This document shows positions 1 through 5,592 of a DNA stretch of 5,936 nucleotides, in pieces. Position 1 is the stretch's first letter; each line of letters opens with the position of its first letter. Made by a program: the position numbers and the translations under genes. The stretch is taken from contig DUHG01000151.1 of NCBI GenBank assembly GCA_013330975.1, positions 1-5,936 of the forward strand. The letters are read 5' to 3'. Source of the DNA: Candidatus Bathyarchaeota archaeon. Lineage in GTDB: Archaea > Thermoproteota > Bathyarchaeia > Bathyarchaeales > Bathycorpusculaceae. The notes beneath the pieces were generated by a model. That model worked only from the letters and a program-made list of their open reading frames with translations, was not told where the DNA came from and made no database searches.

Positions 1-48
1 AGCCTGCAGAGCTGCTCTATATGGGTTCAATTCCCATCCCCAGCTCCA
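1..48 (+). tRNA. tRNA-Cys (GCA), 3' part only
   Basis: The window opens inside the anticodon stem. AGC (1-3) is the end of the 5' anticodon strand. The loop CTGCAGA (4-10) carries the anticodon GCA, and GCTGC (11-15) closes the stem. A five-base variable loop follows (16-20), then the T arm: stem ATGGG (21-25), loop TTCAATT (26-32), stem CCCAT (33-37). The acceptor 3' strand is CCCCAGC (38-44), the discriminator is T (45, usual for tRNA-Cys), and CCA appears to be encoded at 46-48. The acceptor, D arm and first anticodon bases lie outside the window. The gene converges with the recombinase 20 bp downstream, the classic arrangement for an element integrated in a tRNA 3' end. Identity is firm from anticodon, stem pairing and discriminator. 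Confidence 0.88.
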
Positions 49-67
49 TTTCCCCATCCACATAGTT

Positions 68-733
68 TCATTTGGGTTTCCTGAAGATTTTGCCACCGTC
101 ATTGTATTCCCCTGTGACGTATTCCCAGTTCTCCTCAATCAGCTGGCATCCCTCTTTTGTGTTTGCTGCTACTTTTGAGATGAATTGTTCATTTTCCTGG
201 AATGGCAGTAGTTGTGTGTAGATCAGAGTGTTTTTGATGTTTTTGTGCCCCAGTAGTTTCATCACATGGAGGATATCTTTTGTTCTGTGGCATTCCATTG
301 TTGCTTTCCAGTGCCTGAAAGTGTGGAATGTGATTTGGTTGATTCTTGGGTTTTGGAGTTTGCGTGCTGTTCTTTTTCGTTGGCCGACAAATGAGCCTCT
401 GTACCCTCTTAGTTCATAGGTGCCGAAGATTTTAGCTGATTTTTTAGGTATTTTGTTTATCATCGCTAGCAGCTTGTTTGAGACTTTGAACATGCGGGCA
501 TGGCTGCCTTTCTCAGGTGTTATGCTGATAGTTGAGTTTACAGTGTCTATGTCGATCCATTTTAGGTTCCAGGCTTCTCCTATTCGCATTCCAGTTTCTT
601 TGAGTGCTTGAAGCAGTGCTGCTGATTTTTCTCCGCATCCCGCGATGAGTGCATCGATTTCTAGTTCGGTGGGTATGAAGGGTATTTTTTCGATTCGTTT
701 GTATCGTGGGGGATCCCATCTTCCGCCTGCCAT
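68..733 (-). CDS. Archaeal tyrosine recombinase/integrase, N-terminally truncated
   Basis: This is the catalytic domain of a phage-integrase-type tyrosine recombinase, which would catalyse site-specific strand exchange at an att site. Visible catalytic residues, numbered from the ATG at 733, are Arg50 in KETGMRIGEA, a likely Lys75 in TPEKGSHAR, His137 and Arg140 in HTFRH, His163 in LLGHKN and Tyr172 in TLIYTQ. All six expected positions are present. Family-like sequence continues upstream of this ATG without a start codon (through about 835: HDPESIKETVAKQ, WSEGRKE), so the true gene began earlier. The SAM-like core-binding domain is missing beyond that point, where IS110 transposase sequence begins, and an in-frame TAA lies at 863-865. 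The intact protein should have been roughly 50 or more residues longer. The gene ends 20 bp from the tRNA-Cys 3' end, which suggests that tRNA as its integration site. It is probably a broken gene; a shortened catalytic-domain protein from the internal ATG is possible but would lack DNA-clamping ability. Confidence 0.85.
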   Translation of the reverse strand: MAGGRWDPPRYKRIEKIPFIPTELEIDALIAGCGEKSAALLQALKETGMRIGEAWNLKWIDIDTVNSTISITPEKGSHARMFKVSNKLLAMINKIPKKSAKIFGTYELRGYRGSFVGQRKRTARKLQNPRINQITFHTFRHWKATMECHRTKDILHVMKLLGHKNIKNTLIYTQLLPFQENEQFISKVAANTKEGCQLIEENWEYVTGEYNDGGKIFRKPK

Positions 734-834
734 GACTAGAAAGTTGCTGTAGGTTTCGGCGATGATTTCTTTTCTTCCTTCGCTCCATGTTTGCTTTGCG
801 ACTGTTTCTTTGATTGATTCGGGATCGTGGAGGG

Positions 835-897
835 TTATATGATAGTCGCGTAAGTTGACTCCTTATGGACGTCCAATCCACACACTATAGTGCTCAT
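835..897 (-). pseudogene. IS110-family transposase, N-terminal remnant
   Basis: On the minus strand the ATG at 897-895 opens a 20-residue reading frame, MSTIVCGLDVHK followed by ESTYATII, then TAA at 835-837. GLDVHK-x-STYA is the hallmark start of IS110-family (DEDD, RuvC-like fold) transposases and carries the first catalytic Asp. Nothing of the remaining roughly 300 to 400 residues is present: immediately downstream the DNA is integrase coding sequence in another frame. The piece is therefore a junction scar in which the 5' end of an IS110 transposase gene is joined to the 5'-truncated integrase gene. The match is from recalled family consensus and the stretch is short, but the motif is very characteristic. 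Confidence 0.7.
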
Positions 898-1029
898 CGT
901 GTGACCTGAGCGACTTCGATATATTCTTCATATGTCATCTCACGAATAGGGAGCTCCTGGTGGCGTCGTCATATTATTCCGTTGTGGTTATTGGTGCATG
1001 AAAGTGTTTTCACAGAGAGGAGGTAAATT
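898..1029. other. Non-coding stretch upstream of the IS110 remnant
   Basis: No convincing gene is seen on either strand here. The stretch lies immediately 5' of the IS110 transposase start, where complete IS110-group elements carry a long non-coding end encoding the bridge RNA, so part of it may be an element end. Visible structure consists of an 8-bp palindrome GGAGCTCC (950-957) and a small hairpin, TGAAA/TTTCA near 1000-1012. I could not define an IS terminus or a folded bridge RNA. The right part leads into the ribosome binding site of the small ORF at 1030. Confidence 0.3.
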
Positions 1030-1131
1030 ATGAATACTCTTTCGTATAGGAGTATAATTAATTCAAAACTTTATATAGATAAAAACCAATATTCGGTTAA
1101 ATTGGCTGGAAATTTTCTCTTTTCGAAGTGA
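1030..1131 (+). CDS. Short ORF with a perfect Shine-Dalgarno site (33 aa, function unknown)
   Basis: The ATG at 1030 is preceded at five bases by GGAGGT (1019-1024), the strongest ribosome binding site in the window, and reads 33 codons to TGA at 1129-1131. The product begins MNTLSYRSIINSKLY and ends GNFLFSK. It is basic with no recognisable domain, membrane segment or signal peptide. It ends 51 bp before the large ATPase gene on the same strand and overlaps that gene's putative TATA box. An inverted repeat ATACTC/GAGTAT (1034-1039, 1050-1055) falls in its first codons. It could be a leader peptide, a real small protein, or the surviving start of a gene replaced by the ATPase gene. The ribosome site is seen directly; expression and role are unknown. 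Confidence 0.4.
   Translation: MNTLSYRSIINSKLYIDKNQYSVKLAGNFLFSK
1065..1077 (+). promoter_or_regulatory. BRE/TATA-type promoter upstream of the ATPase gene
   Basis: TTTATATA (1070-1077) is a textbook archaeal TATA box, with an A-rich AAAAC element just upstream that could serve as the BRE. Initiation about 25 bases downstream would fall near 1100 and leave a leader of roughly 80 bases before the ATG at 1183. It sits inside the 33-codon ORF, so the two features may not both be used. Confidence 0.45.
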
Positions 1132-1182
1132 AAACCAAAGCAAAGAAAGACCTAAAACAGTGTTAGCAGTGAAAGAGGAACC

Positions 1183-4100
1183 ATGGCTGAACTGCAATTC
1201 GTTGCCCGTGAACGGGAATTGGCGCGTCTTCAGGTGTTGCTCGACCGTGCACTGGGCAACCAGAGCCAAGTTTGCTTCGTCACCGGTGATGCAGGATCGG
1301 GCAAGACTGCACTGGTAAGCGAATTTACTCGTCGTGCCCAGCGAGCTAACCCTGACCTACTCGTCGCCGTGGGCAACTGCAATGCCCAGACGGGTCTAGG
1401 TGACCCCTACCTGCCCTTTCGAGAAGTGTTTTCCCAGCTCTTTGGCGATGTTGAGGACAAGCTGGCCCAGAAGGCCATCAGTCCCGAGAACGCCAACCGA
1501 CTGCAGGGCTTCCTCGTCCACTCTGGAGAGGTGCTGGTAGAAATCGCACCCGATCTTGTCGAAAACCTGATTCCCGGATATAAACTGCTGGCGACCTTGG
1601 CGCGCGCTAAGTCGTTTAGAAAAGGCTCTATTGAAATTAAACCTAGAATTACCTGTATTGATAGCACCGGACATGCATTGTACCGTACTCCAGAACCAGT
1701 TGTCGTAAATGTCATTGGGGCTTCCCTTCCAGGTAGGCTTGCTACTGGATATTCAGATCTTGACAACTTACTTTTCGGTGGACTACCAGAAAAATACTCT
1801 GTATTATTATCTTCACCTTCAAGTGATGAAAGAGAACAACTTATCAAAAAGTTCCTTGAAACAGGGTTGAATAATCGACAAACAACCTACTTTATTACAT
1901 CAGAACTTGGGCAAATTTGTGAATTGGTAGAGACCTACCCAACAGTATTTACTTTGTTTCTATGTAACGCCCGTGCCGATGTGATGATTAAGAGCTTGCC
2001 AAACGTTAACAAACTTAAAGGGGTGGAGAGCCTAACGGATATTGAAATCGCGCTCATTAAGACTTTCCGCACCCTAGATCCATCAAATAATGCTCCTAAA
2101 CGCGCCTGTATTACTATTCTATCAGATGTTTTACTTCAACATCACGCAGTTATTACAAGGAAATGGCTTGGCAGTCTTCTCCAAGATCTTAAATCAAAAG
2201 GCTTCACGACATTGGTCGTTATGGATCCTCAAATGCATCCTTCCGAAGAGTTTCAAGCTATTGTAGGTTTATTCGAAGGTGAAATTCAAATTTCGGAACG
2301 CGAAACACCCATGGGGTTGGATAAGGTTCTTAGAGTAAGAAAGCTCTACAATCAACGATATTTAGAAAATGAGATTATTCTAACCCGAGAAAAAGCGCGC
2401 GCTATGGCCAAGAAGTACGGCTGGATGAACAAGCTGGAGCACCTCATCCGCCGTAAGGAGGCAGGGCTTTCTCAACAGACCATCAATCAACAACACATCT
2501 TTGAACAGTACACTAAAACGTTGAAGGCCTTAGCCGAGCGGCGACCCCTGATCGTGGTGCTGGATGATCTGCAGTGGGCTGACGCTGCTTCCATCAGCCT
2601 ACTCTTTAATTTGGGCCGCCAGATGACCCATAGTCGTGTCCTTCTCATCGGCTGCTACCGGCCTACAGACGTTGCGATGGGTCGCGGAGGTGAACGACAT
2701 TCCCTAGAGAGTGTGGTCAACGAGCTAACCCGTTACTATGGAGACATTGCCGTCGATCTCAATGCGGCTACGGTGCATGAGGGCCGACACTTTGTCGACG
2801 CCGTGCTCGACAGCCAAGCGAACCTGCTGGGAGAGGGCTTTCGCGCCCAGTTGTTCCATCGCACTGGAGGCCACGCACTCTTCACCATCGAGTTGCTGCG
2901 GGACATGGAGACCAACGGTGACCTACAGCAGGATGAACGAGGTCGGTGGATCGAGGGGCCGTCGCTGGACTGGGGTGACCTCCCTATTAGAGTAGAGAGC
3001 GTGATCCAGGAGCGTCTAGCCCGGCTGGACAAGGCGTTGCGTGAGGCGCTGACAATAGCCAGCGTGGAAGGCGTTGAGTTCACTGCTGAGGTTGTCGCCC
3101 GGGTGCAGCGTGTCGATCTGAGGGGGCTTGTGCAGCGCCTGAGCCGCGAGGCAAGCCAAACACACCGTCTGGTTCGCGAGCGAGGCGTGCGTCAGGTCGA
3201 GGCACAACGTGTGTCGCTCTACTATTTCTGGCACAGTGTATTCCAGGCTTACCTCTACAACGAGCTTGGGAACGTGGAACGGGTATATCTCCACGAAGAT
3301 GTTGGACGAACATTAGAAGAGCTATACAGTGATCAAGCTGAGCATGTTGCCTTACAGTTGGCTTGGCATTTTGAGCAAGCTGGTGTGATCGACAAAGCTA
3401 TCAACTATCTGTGTATAGCAGGTAATCGAGCCATTAGGTTATCAGCTAACGAAGAAGCTAAAAGGCACTTTTCCCGAGGTCTGGCATTATTGAAGTCGCT
3501 GCCAGAGAGCCCAGAGCGTGCAGAGAGAGAACTTGAATTGCAGCTTCCTTTAGCTGTGGCATTAATGAATCTTAGGGGGTATAGTGATCCAGAAGTGGGG
3601 CAAGCCTTTGCCCACGCTCACGAGTTGTGTAACCAAATTGGGGAGACGCCAAGAATCGCCGCAGCGCTACATGGTCTAGGAGCATTTTACTTTACAAGAG
3701 CAGAGTATATTACTGCGGTCAAGTTAGCTAAGCGGATAATCCGCATCGCCTCAAAAGCAGATGATCCTACTTTATTGTTATTGATTGGTCATAATGGACA
3801 AGTTGCTAACCTAAGTATCTTGGGTGATTCTAATCGAGCTCTTATGCACGCGAAGCAAGTGCTTGACATATACGACCCAAAAAAACATCTTTCGATGCTT
3901 TTCTTATTTGGACACGATATCAAATCCGTCACAATGTCCTACACAAGCATTAACCTATGGTTGCGAGGTTATCCCGATCAGGCTCGAAAGATGTCACGTG
4001 ATACACTTACAAATGCGCGTGAACTGGCTCATCCCCACTCGTTGGCTTTTACGCTTTACTTTGCAAACTTGCTTTACCACCTCTGTCACGACGTGCAGAG

Positions 4101-4689
4101 TCTCCAGGAATTAACACAGGAATGGATCACTCTCTCTACGAAATATGGATTTAATATGTGGATCGGGATCTCGAAAATCTTCTGGGGCTGGTCTTTGGTA
4201 GAGAAGGGACAAAAAATGGAAGGGATAGCAGAAATGCAGCAAGGTCTAGAGGCTTATTTAGCAACAGGTGCAGTCGCATTCCAGTCCAATTTTTTCGCCA
4301 TGTTAGCTGAGGCATATGGAAAGGTTGGGAAAATCCAAGAGGGGCTCTCTACTCTGGACAAGGGCATCGCATATGTAAAGATGACCGGGGAGCGCTTCTA
4401 TGAGGCAGAGATACATCGTCTTAAGGGGGAGTTGTTGCTGGCTCAAGGCTCAGACGAGGCTGGTGTGGAGGAACAATATGACAAAGCCATTGATGTTGCC
4501 CGTCGACAAGGTGTTAAGTCGCTAGAGCTTAGGGCGGTTACTGGCTTGACTCGATTGTGGCAGAAACAAGGCAAGCGAGAAGAAGGTCGGCGTATGCTTC
4601 AGGAAATTTATGGTTGGTTTACAGAGGGGTTAGACACAGTAGATTTGATAGAAGCTAAAACGCTCCTTGAGGAACTTGCTAACAAGTGA
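1183..4689 (+). CDS. AAA_16/STAND-like ATPase with TPR half, carrying an inserted KaiC/RadA-like domain
   Basis: A 1168-residue putative cytoplasmic signalling ATPase. Residues 1-139 begin an AAA_16 domain with Walker A GDAGSGKT (35-42). Residues 140-404 are an inserted archaeal KaiC/RadA-like domain. Residues 405-700 resume the AAA_16 domain with Walker B LIVVLDDLQWAD (456-467) and conserved blocks such as GGHALFTIELLRDM. From about 715 to the end are helical TPR-type repeats (for example YLCIAGNRAIRLSANEEAKRH, shown here only in part, and LAEAYGKVGKIQEGL). Without the insert it would be about 903 residues, matching the family's usual size. Relatives, mostly bacterial (Chloroflexi and others, from memory), often carry a cyclase or LuxR-type output domain; none is seen here. 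The ATG at 1183 is supported by AGAGG (1174-1178) and the family-typical MAELQFV start. Base composition changes at the insert and again near 3290. Lateral acquisition is likely; ligand and partner are unknown. Confidence 0.9.
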   Translation: MAELQFVARERELARLQVLLDRALGNQSQVCFVTGDAGSGKTALVSEFTRRAQRANPDLLVAVGNCNAQTGLGDPYLPFREVFSQLFGDVEDKLAQKAISPENANRLQGFLVHSGEVLVEIAPDLVENLIPGYKLLATLARAKSFRKGSIEIKPRITCIDSTGHALYRTPEPVVVNVIGASLPGRLATGYSDLDNLLFGGLPEKYSVLLSSPSSDEREQLIKKFLETGLNNRQTTYFITSELGQICELVETYPTVFTLFLCNARADVMIKSLPNVNKLKGVESLTDIEIALIKTFRTLDPSNNAPKRACITILSDVLLQHHAVITRKWLGSLLQDLKSKGFTTLVVMDPQMHPSEEFQAIVGLFEGEIQISERETPMGLDKVLRVRKLYNQRYLENEIILTREKARAMAKKYGWMNKLEHLIRRKEAGLSQQTINQQHIFEQYTKTLKALAERRPLIVVLDDLQWADAASISLLFNLGRQMTHSRVLLIGCYRPTDVAMGRGGERHSLESVVNELTRYYGDIAVDLNAATVHEGRHFVDAVLDSQANLLGEGFRAQLFHRTGGHALFTIELLRDMETNGDLQQDERGRWIEGPSLDWGDLPIRVESVIQERLARLDKALREALTIASVEGVEFTAEVVARVQRVDLRGLVQRLSREASQTHRLVRERGVRQVEAQRVSLYYFWHSVFQAYLYNELGNVERVYLHEDVGRTLEELYSDQAEHVALQLAWHFEQAGVIDKAINYLCIAGNRAIRLSANEEAKRHFSRGLALLKSLPESPERAERELELQLPLAVALMNLRGYSDPEVGQAFAHAHELCNQIGETPRIAAALHGLGAFYFTRAEYITAVKLAKRIIRIASKADDPTLLLLIGHNGQVANLSILGDSNRALMHAKQVLDIYDPKKHLSMLFLFGHDIKSVTMSYTSINLWLRGYPDQARKMSRDTLTNARELAHPHSLAFTLYFANLLYHLCHDVQSLQELTQEWITLSTKYGFNMWIGISKIFWGWSLVEKGQKMEGIAEMQQGLEAYLATGAVAFQSNFFAMLAEAYGKVGKIQEGLSTLDKGIAYVKMTGERFYEAEIHRLKGELLLAQGSDEAGVEEQYDKAIDVARRQGVKSLELRAVTGLTRLWQKQGKREEGRRMLQEIYGWFTEGLDTVDLIEAKTLLEELANK
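1600..1609 (+). repeat. Left copy of 10-bp direct repeat GCGCGCGCTA
   Basis: Perfect match to 2395-2404. It encodes Ala140-Arg141-Ala142 and marks the left junction of the inserted domain. The low-complexity GC alternation means some chance matches are expected, but the position at both edges of the compositional change argues for meaning. Confidence 0.7.
2395..2404 (+). repeat. Right copy of 10-bp direct repeat GCGCGCGCTA
   Basis: Perfect match to 1600-1609. It encodes Ala405-Arg406-Ala407 and marks the return to the GC-richer host ATPase sequence (MAKKYGWMNK). Confidence 0.7.
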
Positions 4690-4742
4690 GGCTGCCATGT
4701 TTTAACGCTGCATGATTTTCTGGAGCAGAGCCACACAATAAT
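4690..4742. other. Intergenic stretch after the ATPase gene
   Basis: No gene is visible. A short TTTT tract (4700-4703) ten bases past the stop codon could help termination, but no clear stem precedes it. The next recognisable sequence on the opposite strand is the broken UPF0175-like fragment, so this is a convergent boundary. Confidence 0.3.
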
Positions 4743-4919
4743 TTAAAGAGTCAGTAACCGAATCCTCTCAGCAATATCATCTTCAGAAACTCCGACTCCA
4801 ACAACATCAACGATACTCTACTCAGGTATTCTTAGATAAATTGTTGAAACCATATCGATTGGTATTTTTCTAGCTTTGTTACTAGCGCGCTGGTTTGTCG
4901 AGACCGTGTGAAAATTCAC
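4743..4919 (-). pseudogene. Broken small gene, possibly UPF0175-like antitoxin fragment
   Basis: On the minus strand a frame opening with GTG at 4919 (or ATG at 4853) reads ...KIPIDMVSTIYLRIPE, meets TAG at 4818-4820, then continues in the same frame as SIVDVVGVGVSEDDIAERI and RLLTL to TAA at 4743-4745. Sequence on both sides of the amber codon looks protein-like and resembles the N-terminus of UPF0175/ribbon-helix-helix-type archaeal antitoxins (IPE...VVGV-acidic-IAERIRLL). The downstream part of that family, with the GKAAE-type helix, is missing. It starts only eight bases after the AbrB-like gene's stop on the same strand, so it was probably co-transcribed with it. Assignment rests on recalled family shape and is tentative; a functional readthrough product is less likely than decay. 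Confidence 0.35.
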
Positions 4920-4927
4920 TGTTTATT

Positions 4928-5119
4928 TTACAGTTCGGGATGCTTCAACGAGCTTAAACCCTGTCTCTCTTGCGGGAATATCTTGATTGAGCCATCTACT
5001 TCCATCAGAACTGAAGTTACTCTTTCACCAGTTCGCTCTTCTATTTCGCGTATCCAAGAAGGTGGGATGGTGACGGCTTGCGATGTTCCAGTCTGGATTA
5101 CTTTTCGGATCAGCGGCAA
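4928..5119 (-). CDS. AbrB/SpoVT/MazE-type DNA-binding protein (63 aa)
   Basis: A swapped-hairpin AbrB-type transcription regulator or antitoxin that would bind DNA as a dimer. From the chosen start, residues 1-50 cover the whole domain: PLIRKVIQTGTSQAVTIPP is the typical first strand and loop, followed by the helix SWIREIEERTGE and the strands VTSVLMEVDGSIKIFP. A short charged tail follows. I choose TTG at 5119 as start because GGAGG lies seven bases upstream on the minus strand (5128-5132) and it gives the family's usual length. An upstream in-frame ATG at 5194 would add 25 residues (MLRHYPSCRKGDYDII...) not typical of the family. An AT-rich box (5146-5160) is well placed as its promoter. 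It is divergent from the 111-residue gene and lies eight bases upstream of the broken antitoxin-like fragment. No PIN-domain toxin partner is seen. Confidence 0.82.
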   Translation of the reverse strand: MPLIRKVIQTGTSQAVTIPPSWIREIEERTGERVTSVLMEVDGSIKIFPQERQGLSSLKHPEL

Positions 5120-5145
5120 TTTCTTTCCTCCAAAAGTTAATATGC

Positions 5146-5156
5146 TGATAATATCA
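5146..5156. promoter_or_regulatory. Palindrome TGATA-A-TATCA in the divergent promoter region
   Basis: A perfect inverted repeat with five-base arms around a single A lies between the divergent AbrB-like gene (start 5119) and the 111-residue gene (start 5216). The surrounding AT-rich block to 5160 is at the right distance to act as TATA element for the AbrB-like gene, with GAAAGGG upstream of it on that strand as a possible BRE. An AbrB-type dimer could autoregulate here; this role is inference. Confidence 0.35.
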
Positions 5157-5215
5157 TAATCACCCTTTCGGCAGCTGGGATAATGTCTTAGCATTCATGG
5201 AAAAGTGATGGAGAA

Positions 5216-5551
5216 ATGTCTCAGAAAAAAAACTCCAACGTCTCAGAGTTAATAGAAAACGTTTTGAAGACTGACCCAAACATCAACCGAGAAATCTTGG
5301 GGCGCTTAATTAGGGCTGAGAATCCAGAGTACAAGGAACCCAGTGGTAGGAGGAGACTTGACAGAGCTCTTGAGAAGCGTTACTCAAGCGAAACCGAGAA
5401 GAAGCGGAAACTCGCACTCGCAGTGATGAACGTCGAAAAGAAACAAAAAGCTTACTATGACCAATTAGATAGGGAGAACAGAAACAAGGAAGCTAATATG
5501 ATGAAAAGCCAAAAACTTTTGGCACAAGCTAAAGAGTTGCTCAAGGAATAA
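5216..5551 (+). CDS. Hypothetical helical, charged protein (111 aa)
   Basis: I do not recognise a family. The product is strongly charged, rich in Lys and Glu, with no Cys, membrane segment or signal peptide, so probably cytoplasmic. Residues 1-50 (VSELIENVLKTDPNINREILGRLIR and on, then RRRLDRALEKRY) could form a small helical or winged-helix-like domain. Residues about 55-111 look like one long helix or coiled coil (KKRKLALAVMNVEKKQK, LLAQAKELLKE). The ATG at 5216 is preceded by GTGATGGAG (5205-5213), an acceptable ribosome site though close. It is divergent from the AbrB-like gene across a 96-bp promoter region and converges with the 54-residue gene across 41 bp. Codon pattern looks genuine across the frame. 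A DNA-binding or accessory role on a mobile element is possible but not shown. Confidence 0.72.
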   Translation: MSQKKNSNVSELIENVLKTDPNINREILGRLIRAENPEYKEPSGRRRLDRALEKRYSSETEKKRKLALAVMNVEKKQKAYYDQLDRENRNKEANMMKSQKLLAQAKELLKE

Positions 5552-5592
5552 TTCTGACTGTCGTTTTCCAGTTTTAAGGAGCGTAATATCGA

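Larger units (their letters stand above)
1600..2404 (+). other. In-frame inserted KaiC/RadA-like domain flanked by a 10-bp direct repeat
   Basis: GCGCGCGCTA occurs at 1600-1609 and again at 2395-2404, both times in the same frame (Ala-Arg-Ala). The distance is 795 bp, exactly 265 codons. Removing one unit rejoins LLATLARA to MAKKYGWMNKLEHL, restoring the expected continuous AAA_16 sequence. The inserted residues include CIDSTGHALYRTPEPVVVNVIG, GYSDLDNLLFGGLP, SDVLLQHHAV, VVMDPQMHPSEE and YNQRYLENEIILTREK. I recognise these as landmarks of an archaeal RecA/KaiC-fold domain usually found at the C-terminus of other archaeal proteins. The DNA is visibly more AT-rich than on either side. It lies between Walker A and Walker B of the host domain. 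A natural insertion by short-repeat recombination and an assembly chimera are both possible. Confidence 0.75.

Noticed and set aside
513..881. 122-residue minus-strand ORF overlapping the integrase
   Set aside because: Its low-complexity Arg/Asn/Ser-rich product is a frame-shifted reading of the integrase gene, whose own frame has the full set of catalytic residues.
929..931. Upstream in-frame ATG of the integrase (MKNISKSLRSHDEHYS...)
   Set aside because: It is in frame but reaches TAA at 863-865, and its sequence is not integrase-like; this region reads better as an IS110 start in another frame.
1396..1847. Minus-strand ORFs of 92 and 146 residues inside the ATPase gene
   Set aside because: They are antisense shadows of a strongly supported coding frame, with no domain and no ribosome site.
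2736..3313. Several ORFs in other frames inside the GC-rich middle of the ATPase gene
   Set aside because: GC-rich coding DNA produces such open frames by chance; the products have Ser/Arg/Pro-rich compositions without motifs.
4908..5159. 83-residue plus-strand ORF opposite the AbrB-like gene
   Set aside because: It is antisense to a recognisable AbrB-type domain with a good ribosome site on the other strand.
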